Assembly: GCA_016188985.1 (NCBI GenBank)
Contig: JACPGM010000016.1
Span: 1 to 58,423 of the forward strand
Reading direction: 5' to 3'
Length of the DNA: 58,423 nucleotides
DNA from: Lentisphaerota bacterium
GTDB lineage: Bacteria; Verrucomicrobiota; Kiritimatiellia; JAAZAB01
Part shown: positions 33,743 to 42,528 of the stretch, one piece after another
Layout: the number at the start of each line of letters is the position of its first letter
How positions within the stretch are numbered: the stretch's first letter is position 1
The notes under the pieces: generated by a model
Seen by the model: the letters and a program-made list of their open reading frames with translations, nothing else
Database searches by the model: none
What the model was told of the DNA's origin: nothing
Made by a program: the position numbers and the translations under genes

Positions 33743-34036
33743 TCAAACCAGCAAGGGATCATGCCTTAAGTCATTCGTCGCCTTTGCGCCAACGTGTTCC
33801 ACCCGCCTTTGCCAGTTGCTCCCGAGATAATAAAACCGCAGGCTGTCTTCCTCCGGCTTGATTATTTCAATGAGCCTGTTCTTCAATTCAGCCCATTGCG
33901 CCGGATCAACGTCGCACTCGAACACCGAATACTGGACCCGCTGCCCGTAATCCAGGCAGGCCTTGGCCACCTTGCGGAGACGGGTCTTGCCGCGATTGTC
34001 CACCGTGCTGACATCATAGCTGACAAGTAATAGCAT
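33743..34036 (-). CDS. cas2: CRISPR-associated endonuclease Cas2
   Basis: 97 residues: MLLLVSYDVSTVDNRGKTRLRKVAKACLDYGQRVQYSVFECDVDPAQW...LRFYYLG. This is the Cas2 ferredoxin fold with the VSYDV aspartate and the QYSVFEC strand, in the form found with type I-C systems. Cas2 forms the Cas1-Cas2 integrase complex that inserts new spacers at the leader end. It is separated from the cas1 remnant by a hairpin-containing gap and is intact. Confidence 0.95.
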   Translation of the reverse strand: MLLLVSYDVSTVDNRGKTRLRKVAKACLDYGQRVQYSVFECDVDPAQWAELKNRLIEIIKPEEDSLRFYYLGSNWQRRVEHVGAKATNDLRHDPLLV

Positions 34037-34051
34037 ATTATTTCTTCATGT

Positions 34052-34099
34052 CGCGCCGCTCCGGCGCGTTATGAATTGTTCGTCCGTCGAACAATTCAT
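34052..34099. terminator. Two hairpins between cas1 and cas2
   Basis: ATGAATTGTTCG (34071-34082) pairs perfectly with CGAACAATTCAT (34088-34099) around a 5-base loop and spans the cas1 remnant's stop codon. CGCGCCG/CGGCGCG (34052-34058, 34062-34068) follows. There is no clear T run on either strand, so attenuation or RNA processing is as likely as termination. Confidence 0.45.
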
Positions 34100-34218
34100 T
34101 TCCAGATTACCGGTGGATACCCGTCCAAATCCCCGCGCAGATGGCGGGCCAATAACTGAGCCTGCAAATGAAAGAATATGCCTAAGGCCGCGGTTTCCTC
34201 AACAAACGGGTGCATCAT
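34096..34218 (-). pseudogene. cas1: C-terminal 40 codons of cas1, out of frame with the main cas1 frame
   Basis: Read from ATG 34218 this encodes [20 protein letters not shown] followed by [20 protein letters not shown]. That is the standard C-terminus of type I-C Cas1 ([19 protein letters not shown]). It is joined to the preceding frame by a shift at a run of six A residues (34226-34231). AGGAGG lies five bases before the second ATG (34215), so separate translation of the fragment is conceivable. Confidence 0.85.
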
Positions 34219-35120
34219 TTCCTCCTTTTTTGATATGCCACCAGGACAGCCTTCCGGGTATCGTCCGTCATCTCCACCGCGCCCGATTCCGTCTTGCGGA
34301 AGCCGTCGCCCTGCACCTGCTTCAGATTCACCAGCGAAAGAACCAGCCGGTCGGCAAAGAACGGCCGGAACTCCTCCATCAGGTCCAGCGCCAGGCTCGG
34401 GCGTCCGGGCCGGTCGCGATGCAGAAAGCCCACCTGCGCGTCAAGGCCCACGGCCGCCAGCGCGGCTTCGCAGTCATGCACAAGCAGGGTATAGACGAAC
34501 GAGAGCAGCGCATTGATGTTGTCCAGCGGCGGACGCCGCGACCGTTCTTTGAAGCTGAAATCCGCCTTTTGCGTCCGGATCAGATGGTCAAAGACGCCGA
34601 AGTAGATGCGGCTGGCGTCGCCTTCCAGACCGCGCAACTCGTCAAGACTCTGCGCTTTCCCGGCAAAATGGATGCTCGCGGCCAATTCACGCGCCGCGCC
34701 GGCGACATTGGCCATCTGACCATCCTCTCCATAATCCCGCACCGCCCGCTGCAGCACCGAGCGGCAGTTCGCCGTCTTCCCTGCCACAACCGCCTTGGCG
34801 ATCCTGGCGCTTTCTTGCGGGTCATCCGCCCGGCGATATTGTTCGCGGCGGAGGAGCACGTTGCCCGATTCCGGCCCGTGCACGCGCGCCAGGAACCTGC
34901 CATGCTCGCTTAGAAACGAGATCAACACATTATTCTGGGCGCAGTGGTGCATGAGGAAAGGACTGCAGATTACATTGCCGAAGCAGACAATGCCCCCCAG
35001 CGCATGGATCGGCAACCGCAGTTTCACCTCGTGATCAACGTTCACCACCACGGCTTCGCCATCCTTATTCAGGTACGCGCCCTGGGTGGTGACAAAGAGG
35101 GTGTTGAGGAATTTCTTCAT
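34215..35120 (-). CDS. cas1: CRISPR integrase Cas1, frameshifted near the 3' end
   Basis: 301 residues in frame, starting [20 protein letters not shown] and including [28 protein letters not shown] and [50 protein letters not shown], as in type I-C Cas1 with the catalytic Glu/His/Asp region. The frame ends at ...VAYQKRRK, about 40 residues short of the usual ~340. Adding one A to the A6 run (or a -1 slip) restores ...[13 protein letters not shown] through YPPVIWK. It may be a real mutation, a sequencing error, or slippage. The start overlaps the upstream four-helix-bundle gene by ATGA. Confidence 0.92.
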   Translation of the reverse strand: MKKFLNTLFVTTQGAYLNKDGEAVVVNVDHEVKLRLPIHALGGIVCFGNVICSPFLMHHCAQNNVLISFLSEHGRFLARVHGPESGNVLLRREQYRRADDPQESARIAKAVVAGKTANCRSVLQRAVRDYGEDGQMANVAGAARELAASIHFAGKAQSLDELRGLEGDASRIYFGVFDHLIRTQKADFSFKERSRRPPLDNINALLSFVYTLLVHDCEAALAAVGLDAQVGFLHRDRPGRPSLALDLMEEFRPFFADRLVLSLVNLKQVQGDGFRKTESGAVEMTDDTRKAVLVAYQKRRK

Positions 35121-35668
35121 TGTCGGGGATCTGAAATCTCGGATCTCATATCTGGGATTCCCGGATTGGCTTTGGCCGCCTTGCGTTTCGCCAACGCCTC
35201 TTCGTTCGCCTTCTTCAGCTTCTCCATGAAAGCGGCGGCTCGTTTTTCCTGTTCATAGCCGACACGCGACTTCTCGGTCAGATAGCGTTGTCCTTTGATG
35301 TCGGTATTCTGCAAGGAATCCGCCCACGCACGCACTTGCCTGGAAATACTCTCTGCTTTTGGCTTCAGATCGGATATCCTGGATTTCAGATGGGCGAATC
35401 CCTTAATACGTTGGCATACGGCCAAAATGGAACGGACCTCTCCCGCTGATCCGCGGGCGAAATATAGAAAGGTGATCAGTTCCTGGGTAGTGCCCCGTTC
35501 AAAACCTTCGGCGACGTTATTTGATATGGAAAGGACCGCCCGTTGAATCTGGTTGGCGATGTCGCCCTTGTGTCGGAAAGCCGGATCTTCGGTGAGTTCA
35601 AATATCTCAACGGCAAGGTCGGCGGAATCCTGCCACACAGGAACGTCCTCGAATCGCTCGTATTTCAT
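35117..35668 (-). CDS. Four-helix-bundle protein (S23 / 23S-rRNA intervening-sequence protein-like), embedded between cas4 and cas1
   Basis: 183 residues from ATG 35668 (GAGGAGGGAG upstream): MKYERFEDVPVWQDSADLAVEIFEL...HKGDIANQIQRAVLSISNNVAEGFERGTTQELITFLYFARGSAGEVRSIL. This is the signature of the S23/IVP four-helix bundle, related to the Avd accessory of diversity-generating retroelements. It is not a known cas gene. A charged C-terminal extension (about 120-183) lengthens it beyond the usual ~120. ATCTGAAATCTC-type sequence lies at both borders (35128-35150 and 35695-35720), and both neighbours are overlapped or nearly touched, as if the gene had inserted as a unit. Confidence 0.85.
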   Translation of the reverse strand: MKYERFEDVPVWQDSADLAVEIFELTEDPAFRHKGDIANQIQRAVLSISNNVAEGFERGTTQELITFLYFARGSAGEVRSILAVCQRIKGFAHLKSRISDLKPKAESISRQVRAWADSLQNTDIKGQRYLTEKSRVGYEQEKRAAAFMEKLKKANEEALAKRKAAKANPGIPDMRSEISDPRQ

Positions 35669-35685
35669 CCGGTTTTGCTCCCTCC

Positions 35686-36360
35686 TCAGCATTTCAAATC
35701 TAAAATTTCAGATCTCAGATACTTGTCCGCCGATTTGCCGGCCCCCGCCGTCTTGGGCATACACTGCGCCAGCAGTGAGCATTTCTCGCATTTCTTCGCG
35801 TAGGTCGCCGGCGGGGTGACGCCGGCATTCACTAAATGGTGCAGACGAACAGCCGCTTCCTCCGTCCCATGTCTCAGTTCGTCCGTAAGAAGAATATCTT
35901 TCCTTCGCCGCGAGAGACCGTAAAAAAGGGCGCCCGCCGGGATATGGCAGTTGAGCATTTCCTCCAGGCATAGAGCCTGGGCGCACAGTTGACACTCGAA
36001 GCTCTCCTCGTGCCGGACAACTCCCCGCTTGTACTCCACAGGAAACGGTGTCCATCGGCCCGAGACACCCGGGAGGACAATGCCTTCGGCGCCCTGATCC
36101 AAACGGTGAAATTCAAAAACATCCGCCACGCCGGATAGTCCCAGGCGCAGGGAGCGCAGTCGGAGTCCACGGACGATGCGAACATCACCTCGCGATTCAT
36201 TTTCACCGGCGTGCACTTTGTCGTGTAAGTAATGACCCTCGATGGTCGAGACGCTCTCCTGCCAAATCTCCTCCAGCTGGTGCAGCGCTGCGCGCCGTTC
36301 GCAAAAGACAATGTCGGCGAGCGCGGAAATGGGCAGAAGATTGTCTTCGGAATAGGTCAT
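35686..36360 (-). CDS. cas4: CRISPR-associated exonuclease Cas4
   Basis: 224 residues. The first iron-sulfur cysteine is in ADIVFCERRAALHQLEEIW (Cys about 20). The RecB-type nuclease core has the form FPVEYKRGVVRHEESFECQLCAQALCLEEM, and the C-terminal cysteines are in KKCEKCSLLAQC, giving the 4Fe-4S cluster. In type I-C, Cas4 trims prespacers and helps select the PAM with Cas1-Cas2. The last residues (YLRSEILDLKC) run into the repeat-like border of the four-helix-bundle gene, so the native end may have been altered. Confidence 0.95.
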   Translation of the reverse strand: MTYSEDNLLPISALADIVFCERRAALHQLEEIWQESVSTIEGHYLHDKVHAGENESRGDVRIVRGLRLRSLRLGLSGVADVFEFHRLDQGAEGIVLPGVSGRWTPFPVEYKRGVVRHEESFECQLCAQALCLEEMLNCHIPAGALFYGLSRRRKDILLTDELRHGTEEAAVRLHHLVNAGVTPPATYAKKCEKCSLLAQCMPKTAGAGKSADKYLRSEILDLKC

Positions 36361-36396
36361 GGCCGTTCGCGTAGTTTCCTTTGAGACTCCTTGGCC

Positions 36397-36603
36397 TTAA
36401 TTCAGTTGTCGACAAACTGTCGACAACTCAATTTCGGCCTCATCTTTCTCCCGGATTTTCATCTTGAACCAGTAATCACGAGGGTTCGCGCTGTCAGTAA
36501 GCGCGGCAACGACATCCACCACTGAAAACCACCACTCATTCTGGTTTAGTGTTCTTCTGATTGTCTTGCCCTTGAACAGCGCTATTTTCGTGTTCTCGGC
36601 CAT
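36397..36603 (-). pseudogene. Truncated BRO-N domain gene between cas3 and cas4
   Basis: 68 residues with GGAGGAAAT before the ATG: MAENTKIALFKGKTIRRTLN followed by QNEWWFSVVDVVAALTDSANPRDYWFKMK...ELSTVCRQLN. This is the beginning of the phage-antirepressor-like BRO-N family, whose members run to 200 residues or more. The frame stops where the family normally continues, 36 bp before cas4. It is probably a remnant of a phage-type gene or of an insertion in the cas operon, although the small protein could still be made. Confidence 0.8.
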
Positions 36604-36641
36604 ATTTCCTCCGGTATGTTACCCAAACCGATCCAGCGAAC

Positions 36642-38876
36642 TCACACTACATATGCCCCATTTATTCCCTTCTTGAAAAACTCCACTGCAAGAATTCCTC
36701 TCATGTAGCCTAGGAAATCGTCATAAGCCAAGTCCCATTTATACATTCCCGGTCTGCCATGTATCTCCTGTGCCTTCAAATCATTCAGGCGGTAGCCCCA
36801 TATCTGAACCGATGATTTTTGAATCTCCTGCCATGTGACAGGCTGATAGCTTTCAAGGCGGGCGATAATTTCTCTGTTCACCACGACCGTACGGGTGTCT
36901 GAGGCAATGACGTGAAACTTCTCTTCGACCATTGGGAAACGAAGTTGTGTTTCTTGTGCAACCAGTTCTTTTACAAAGCTTCCGGACAATCGCACCTCGC
37001 GTTGTAGCGCCTCGGTGCAAAGCTCTGGGGAGATCGTTCTGCTCGCATTGAATATCTCCCGCAACACTTGGGCTGCTTCGGTCATCATGGGGTGTTTTTT
37101 TAATAGACCGCCTTCCTGCAACTCAATCGTCCAGATAGTGGTGTCTGTTTCTGTGCCATGTCGGTTCACTCGACCTGCAGTCTGCAGAAGCGATACCAGC
37201 GATGCGATCTCGCGAATCCCACTCTTGAATGAAAGATCTACACCAGCCTCAACACAAGAAGTGGCAATCAACGCCCAATCGGTGTCCCCAGTATTCTGCA
37301 AACGCTTCTTCACATTCTTCAACGTTGCATCACGATCGTTAGGCGTCAACGCCGTGGAAAGATGTTCCACCTTTTCCCGACCTTGCATCTTCGCATATTC
37401 ATCTGCTATGGCGGCAGCGCTCTGCACCGTGTTCACAATGACAAGCCGAGGACCAGGGAGCGACACGACCCAGTTAACCAGTTCGGTGGCAGTCATGGCT
37501 TCATCGCGAAATTTGTAGGATACGCGACATCCCTCGTATTGCGCTAAAGCGTTCCGCAAATCGTGCGGTAGCAACTCCGGTACTGCCGGCTTTGTCGAAT
37601 CAAACTCATCTATCTCCCAAAACCTGTTCAGTGAACCAGAGGCCAAAACCCAGCAGCAACTCCACTCCTTGGCATAATCTCCGATCCATTGCCAAGCCAA
37701 AGGAAGATATTTGGCCGGGAGGGCGGCGTGCGCTTCGTCCAGAAAAACGGCACTACCTGGTAGATTGTGCAAGCGTCTTAACGTGGCCGGCGAGTTGGAC
37801 GCAAGTGTTTCAAAAAATGCAACCGCCGTGGTCACAATAATCGGCGCCTTCCATAATGCCGTGAACTGACGACTGTATATGTCCTGATAATCCGCCCTGT
37901 GGTGCAATTCGGCCACGACCTGTTCCGGACTTTCGTCGTCAAGAACCAGGGCTTTGCGATAAACATTCACCGATTGCTGGATAATATTGGTGTAGGGCAA
38001 GACCACAAATATTCGGCGCAGACCACGCCTTTTCGCAAGGGCCAACAAACAGGCCATCACGGCTGTCGTCTTGCCGGTTCCGACCGGACTGTCACACGAA
38101 AAAATATGCTTCAAGTCGGAAAGATTCGCGTTTCGACACGCGGCATAAACCTCAGTCCTCAATCGTGAACGTTCGTCAGTTTCCGAAAGTGCTGCGACAT
38201 ACGAGTCCAGCCTAGCCAATCTTTCGTTAGGGCGAAGATGGACCACGGCATCATTGTTCTCGGCATATTCCCCGTAGTAGCAGGCTGTGTCTGTGTGATC
38301 GCCGTCAGCCAAACACGACAAAGCAATTCTCTGAAATAACGCTGGGTTGCCTTGGATGTTGCCCATTGTGGACAACGCAATTTCCTCCCCACGCGTCTCA
38401 GAGTGTTGCTTTACCAACTCATCAAGAGTTTTGTCCACGTGAATACGAGTTTCCGCGTGCTCATCCCTCAGGACCTCGTCATCTTTCCGATTTTGCTCTT
38501 TGATAAAGTCCGGAAGACCAATGTGATGCGAACGCACCATCACAGCCCCCAGCATGGCCTTGAGCTTGTTCAGCAAATATGCCGTACCTGCTTCGGTGTG
38601 TTGCACGGGCAAGGACTCGGCTTTTCGGCGACCATTCAACACACCTTGGTTCAGTGGATCGAGTTTGCCCAAGTCATGATATTCTGAGGCAAGTTTACCT
38701 ACGGAGTGCAATAATTCACCGTCTGTAGCCGAATATTTAGCCGCTTCGACGGCGGCACGAACAGCACGTAGGACTACGCCGTCCACATGAACAGCGTACT
38801 CCTGCGCTGGAATCCTCCGTTTTGCGTCGGCACTATGAGCCAACAGCTTTATTGGTTCTTCATTAGATCGGTGCAT
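36642..38876 (-). CDS. cas3: CRISPR helicase-nuclease Cas3
   Basis: 744 residues. The N-terminal HD nuclease domain has LLAHSADAKRRIPAQEYAVHVDGV and ASEYHDLGKLD (HD at about 67-68). The helicase follows: Walker A SPVGTGKTTA near 265, DEAH in VFLDEAHAALP near 380, and later ATSCVEAGVDLSFKSGIREIASLVSLLQTAGRVNRHG (motifs V and VI). Cas3 unwinds and degrades DNA marked by Cascade. Its start overlaps the cas7 end by 28 bases. Its place after cas7 differs from canonical type I-C, where cas3 is first; a remnant of such a first cas3 lies at 42529-42675. Confidence 0.95.
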   Translation of the reverse strand: MHRSNEEPIKLLAHSADAKRRIPAQEYAVHVDGVVLRAVRAAVEAAKYSATDGELLHSVGKLASEYHDLGKLDPLNQGVLNGRRKAESLPVQHTEAGTAYLLNKLKAMLGAVMVRSHHIGLPDFIKEQNRKDDEVLRDEHAETRIHVDKTLDELVKQHSETRGEEIALSTMGNIQGNPALFQRIALSCLADGDHTDTACYYGEYAENNDAVVHLRPNERLARLDSYVAALSETDERSRLRTEVYAACRNANLSDLKHIFSCDSPVGTGKTTAVMACLLALAKRRGLRRIFVVLPYTNIIQQSVNVYRKALVLDDESPEQVVAELHHRADYQDIYSRQFTALWKAPIIVTTAVAFFETLASNSPATLRRLHNLPGSAVFLDEAHAALPAKYLPLAWQWIGDYAKEWSCCWVLASGSLNRFWEIDEFDSTKPAVPELLPHDLRNALAQYEGCRVSYKFRDEAMTATELVNWVVSLPGPRLVIVNTVQSAAAIADEYAKMQGREKVEHLSTALTPNDRDATLKNVKKRLQNTGDTDWALIATSCVEAGVDLSFKSGIREIASLVSLLQTAGRVNRHGTETDTTIWTIELQEGGLLKKHPMMTEAAQVLREIFNASRTISPELCTEALQREVRLSGSFVKELVAQETQLRFPMVEEKFHVIASDTRTVVVNREIIARLESYQPVTWQEIQKSSVQIWGYRLNDLKAQEIHGRPGMYKWDLAYDDFLGYMRGILAVEFFKKGINGAYVV

Positions 38877-39739
38877 GATGAGAGTTTGTCGGCCAATTCT
38901 TTCGGAAGTTCCGCAGGAACATCATAATCATTCCAACTTTGCGACGGTTGCATGGCATCGCTCCCTTTTCGCTTCGGCGTGAGCGCGTCAATCAGAAGAT
39001 GATCCGCGCAACTACCCAAGGCATTGGTATGTTCCATATACCACGCATAGCGCAAACGCACATCAGGGCGAATAGCAGAACGAGTGTGATCGTAGGCGTA
39101 AGGGATCAACGCCTTGAGCAGTTCGATATCTTTTATTGTACATCCCGATTTGTGAGCATGACTGGGATTGATATAGAACGGCATACAATAAACCCCATGC
39201 TCGACTACCCGATATGCTAATGGTGCCATGCCTTGTTTTTTATCCCCCTCCACGCCTGCCTTGTTGGTGTTGGTGTGACGTTGAACTAGAATGGGCGCCA
39301 CTGATAATCCCATTACAAACTGGGCAACCCCCGATTTGATATATCCTTTGTTTCCGCCTTCTTCGAGAAATGTATTTCCAAACAAACGACCATCCCAATA
39401 TTTCTTCACAAATGGACTCTTCATAAACTCTGCTTGATCGAATTCCTTTATATCCTTTCCCATTTCCGCAGTTATTTCCTTTCGCACCCGGCCACGCGAT
39501 TCAAGAATGCGGAACTCTTCAGGCTTCAACTCAAGTATCTTGCATAGGGACTTGAAAACCGGTCCGTCCGCATCCTCAACTAGATCACGAAGTTTGCGTT
39601 TGAAGGAAACCGGCGAGATTTCGCCCAAACCATTGGGGCGCTGACGAGGATCACTTTCTCGATCCGGGTCGCCGTTGGGATTGGAACTGACCACTTCGAT
39701 AATCAATAGACCTGTCGCGCGTTTGATGTCATTACTCAT
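38849..39739 (-). CDS. cas7: Cas7 (Csd2/Csh2-like) backbone protein
   Basis: 296 residues from ATG 39739 (GGAGG seven bases upstream, one base after the cas8 stop). The N-terminus reads GLLIIEVVSSNPNGDPDRESDPRQ then PNGLGEISPVSFKRKLRDLV, the NGDPD...R pattern of the Csd2/Csh2 family. Later SGVAQFVMGLSVAPILVQRHTNT and YAWYMEHTNALGSCADHLLIDALTP complete the RAMP-like fold. It coats the crRNA in Cascade. The PDRESDPR form differs from the common I-C version (NGNPNGDPD...NLPR), supporting a variant effector. Confidence 0.9.
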   Translation of the reverse strand: MSNDIKRATGLLIIEVVSSNPNGDPDRESDPRQRPNGLGEISPVSFKRKLRDLVEDADGPVFKSLCKILELKPEEFRILESRGRVRKEITAEMGKDIKEFDQAEFMKSPFVKKYWDGRLFGNTFLEEGGNKGYIKSGVAQFVMGLSVAPILVQRHTNTNKAGVEGDKKQGMAPLAYRVVEHGVYCMPFYINPSHAHKSGCTIKDIELLKALIPYAYDHTRSAIRPDVRLRYAWYMEHTNALGSCADHLLIDALTPKRKGSDAMQPSQSWNDYDVPAELPKELADKLSSCTDLMKNQ

Positions 39740-39740
39740 G

Positions 39741-41786
39741 CTACCCTCCCTTTCCTTGATCATTGTTTAATTCCGCCTTTTCAGAACTTGCGATATACCC
39801 CAGCAGCAGCTGCGCACGATCCGCGTCGTTGAGCCGCGTTGGCAGTGTTTGTCCACGGAGTTTCGCCTCGATTTCTCCATAGCATTTCAGGAAGTACCGG
39901 GAAAGCCTGGCGGCATCCGTACTGTTGGTACGCGCCCAACCAAGATAAGGCGCAATACGCAAAGCCAGTTGGCTCAGGGCTTGAATCGGGCTTTCAAGCG
40001 CCGCCACCATCAAGGCATTCCCCAGTAATTGAGGCGGCAGTTTTCCACCTCTAACCTTATTACAGTACAACCCGTGTAAGTCATCGGAAACCTTCAGCAT
40101 GTTGCCGATCAAATACGGTGCATTCATCATGTAGCGCTCCTTTTCTATGCCGCTCTTGTGGAGTAACAGCCCCAGAATCGCAGGCATCAATTGCTTCTGT
40201 TTGTCATAGCCCATCAATGAAATACACTCCCCCTTGTGCATCGCATCACCCAAGGAAAGAAAAAGGCCCTTTCCGTTTTGAATCGCGAAGGAAAGCAATC
40301 GCGGAACATATCGCGTGATCTTCTCTCCCAACAATAGATCAATCCCTGCTGTTGGCGAAATTATAGTTACCTCGCATTCAGTTCCTCCGTCCATTTTCCA
40401 GACCCGATTAAGACACCCAGCAACTTGAAGTGGAAATGGTGTCTCCGGTTCCACCGTGATGACCTCGCCTTTCTTCTCGCCCCATGCGGGAATGCGGATC
40501 AGTGGAAGGTTGCTGCATCCCCTCTGCCAGTCCTGGGCAGCTATCTCCAGTCGTGCCGCAGAGTAGTTGCGATGAAATACGACCTTGGTGCGAGCCTTAT
40601 CCATTTTTCGCAGGGAAAATACATGAAGTTCGATCTGTTTCAAGTCCTTGTGAATTCCTTTTAGTTGGCCGATCACGTCCTTTGCGTATTCCGCAAATCG
40701 TGCAGACTTATCATCCTCTTTTCGTGCCCCTAAGCAGGCCGCCAGCTTAGGCGGAGATGGAGGTACGTTGGCAGGATAGGCAAACAGCAGTTCTTTGCCA
40801 TCAGCGCGGCCCCACGTCTGTCCCTCCAATGCCGGATCAGACAGCCATTCCAAGGCGCCTTTGAACCGCCTCCGGCTTTCCATTCCAACAGGAAATGACG
40901 CTGCATCAACGGCTCCATAGCGAAATTGACAACTCGATTCTTTATTCATAGCCCTAAGTTTTACACCGCCGAGAACGGGCAGTTTAACTTCAGGCAGTTT
41001 TTCTTCTCTATCAATATCTCTACCCGGTAATCCATAGGCATCAGTTGCAGCAGGCGCGGCAACAGCGGATGAGCGCTGCTGAAGCAGGCATTCATTTAGA
41101 AATTGCATTGTCCTCTCGTGGGCTACCGGATATTTTATCCAGTCCTGCACATCGATAAATACCGAGAGGCCACCACGATCATTCTCGGCACTTTTTGTTT
41201 CGTTACCTTCATGCACAAGAACTGGCAAAAGGGTTGAAATGTCATTACCTGATTCAAGTTTCGCCCATACATACGTTTCCAATGCAGACGGCATTACGAG
41301 TTTGCCGACATGATCTATTACTTTGTTCAGGGCTTCATAATCACCTGGTATTTCGCCCAATTTATCCAGAAGAGTTCTTGGTATCTCTTGCAGACATCTC
41401 TGCATTTTATCTGTCATCTTTTTGTTCCAGTTTTGGTTTGCTTCAGTACACCATGCCCTAATCTGAGTAAAGTTAGGTGACGCTTTTTTCTCGCGCCACT
41501 TTTTCAGGAGTTTCTTTTTCTCATCGTCTATAACTCTATAAAGAGGTTGGATATTGAAACCGGGGAAGGAATTGCCATTGCTGGGTTCCCATTTTCGCAG
41601 TATTTTCACCAAATTCGGCGATATAGTCTGAATGTTAGCCACAGCACCCACCGCATTGACAATAATTTTCAAACACGGCTTCTTGTCGCTCGCACCAGGC
41701 AATCGCCTTAAATCTTTGTGCCAATCAGTGGGAGCGATTCCAGCGCTTTTTAGCGCCTCAGAAAGCTGATAAAGCTCATTAAGCAT
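39741..41786 (-). CDS. cas8c: Large subunit Cas8c-like (Csd1-related)
   Basis: 681 residues from ATG 41786, chosen because GGAG lies six bases upstream and overlapping the cas5 stop by eight bases. It starts MLNELYQLSEALKSAGIAPTDW, the typical opening of Csd1 (L..LY.LY..L). It continues with FIDVQDWIKYPVAHERTMQFLNECLLQQ, SSCQFRYGAVDAASFPVGMESRRRFKGALEWL and PAILGLLLHKSGIEKERYMMNAPYLIGNML near the end. At about 680 residues it is longer than common Cas8c (~570-610). In Cascade it reads the PAM and recruits Cas3. Base composition is visibly lower in GC than cas4-cas1-cas2. Confidence 0.82.
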   Translation of the reverse strand: MLNELYQLSEALKSAGIAPTDWHKDLRRLPGASDKKPCLKIIVNAVGAVANIQTISPNLVKILRKWEPSNGNSFPGFNIQPLYRVIDDEKKKLLKKWREKKASPNFTQIRAWCTEANQNWNKKMTDKMQRCLQEIPRTLLDKLGEIPGDYEALNKVIDHVGKLVMPSALETYVWAKLESGNDISTLLPVLVHEGNETKSAENDRGGLSVFIDVQDWIKYPVAHERTMQFLNECLLQQRSSAVAAPAATDAYGLPGRDIDREEKLPEVKLPVLGGVKLRAMNKESSCQFRYGAVDAASFPVGMESRRRFKGALEWLSDPALEGQTWGRADGKELLFAYPANVPPSPPKLAACLGARKEDDKSARFAEYAKDVIGQLKGIHKDLKQIELHVFSLRKMDKARTKVVFHRNYSAARLEIAAQDWQRGCSNLPLIRIPAWGEKKGEVITVEPETPFPLQVAGCLNRVWKMDGGTECEVTIISPTAGIDLLLGEKITRYVPRLLSFAIQNGKGLFLSLGDAMHKGECISLMGYDKQKQLMPAILGLLLHKSGIEKERYMMNAPYLIGNMLKVSDDLHGLYCNKVRGGKLPPQLLGNALMVAALESPIQALSQLALRIAPYLGWARTNSTDAARLSRYFLKCYGEIEAKLRGQTLPTRLNDADRAQLLLGYIASSEKAELNNDQGKGG

Positions 41787-42450
41787 TGGCATCTCCTCTC
41801 GGGAGAAATTCAATCACGCCATTCTTGATGCTAACATTCTGGTCAAAGGTAAATCGGCTTTCCGATGCATATCCATCCGAAAACACCTCTCGTAGCATTG
41901 ATGGGAGCGTCATATTGAGTGAGGCCTCGACCTGTGTTCTTTCCCGGAATGGCCCGAAATATGACGGCCCAAACTCTTTCCAACCGAGGAAGGGGATGCA
42001 GAAACACTGCCCGCGTTTGACTCGGCGGTTAAAAATGTCCTGATATGCATGGCCGGGAGCTGTGGTGTTCTTGTCCCACGAATTCGCCTTTTCGGGGAGC
42101 CGTGCTTTCGTTTCCCGCGTCACAGGAATAACCTTGGCATAGAGTCGGTAACAGACATCTATCAGCACGGTGGCCAACAATTGGAAACCGCCACCCGTTG
42201 CCATGATGCTCGATTTCCGCAGAGGCCCGCCATAATTAGTCTGGTAGTTGTGATATTGAAGGGGAGCGCAGATTGCCACCCTCGTAGGAATTACCTGTAC
42301 CGCCGGTCCCCAGAGAATTGACTCACAGATGCCTTTGACCGCCGAATAAGTTGGAGCCGGGTAGCTCACCGGACAATCTCCGGTGTCAGGGCGGGTCCAC
42401 ATCGCTGTTGGCCCGGCAATCTCCATGCATATTGTGTGTTTGTTATCCAT
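41779..42450 (-). CDS. cas5: Cas5 (Cas5d-like) crRNA-processing subunit
   Basis: 223 residues: MDNKHTICMEIAGPTAMWTRPDTGDCPVSYPAPTYSAVKGICESILWGP. This matches the Cas5d opening (GP.A.FTRPE...SY..PTPSAARGILEAI.W), followed by YHNYQTNYGGPLRKSSIMATGGG and GQCFCIPFLGWKEFGPSYFGP. In type I-C this subunit cuts the crRNA precursor at the repeat stem and caps the complex. It is the first complete gene of the effector unit; a 48-codon cas3 remnant lies 78 bp upstream. Confidence 0.9.
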   Translation of the reverse strand: MDNKHTICMEIAGPTAMWTRPDTGDCPVSYPAPTYSAVKGICESILWGPAVQVIPTRVAICAPLQYHNYQTNYGGPLRKSSIMATGGGFQLLATVLIDVCYRLYAKVIPVTRETKARLPEKANSWDKNTTAPGHAYQDIFNRRVKRGQCFCIPFLGWKEFGPSYFGPFRERTQVEASLNMTLPSMLREVFSDGYASESRFTFDQNVSIKNGVIEFLPRGDANA

Positions 42451-42528
42451 ATTGCGCTCGCTTTTTATGCTTTATTTGATCTGTGTGCTAGGGATATTAT
42501 TTTCCAGGCAACCGTTCTTTGCCGTCAC

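Noticed and set aside
34052-34068. CRISPR-repeat remnant between cas1 and cas2
   Set aside because: CGCGCC pairing resembles the repeat stem, but the GTGGATTGAAAC end is absent and the orientation is opposite; a plain hairpin explains it.
35117-35668. Diversity-generating retroelement, because the four-helix bundle resembles Avd
   Set aside because: There is no reverse transcriptase and no template/variable repeat pair nearby.
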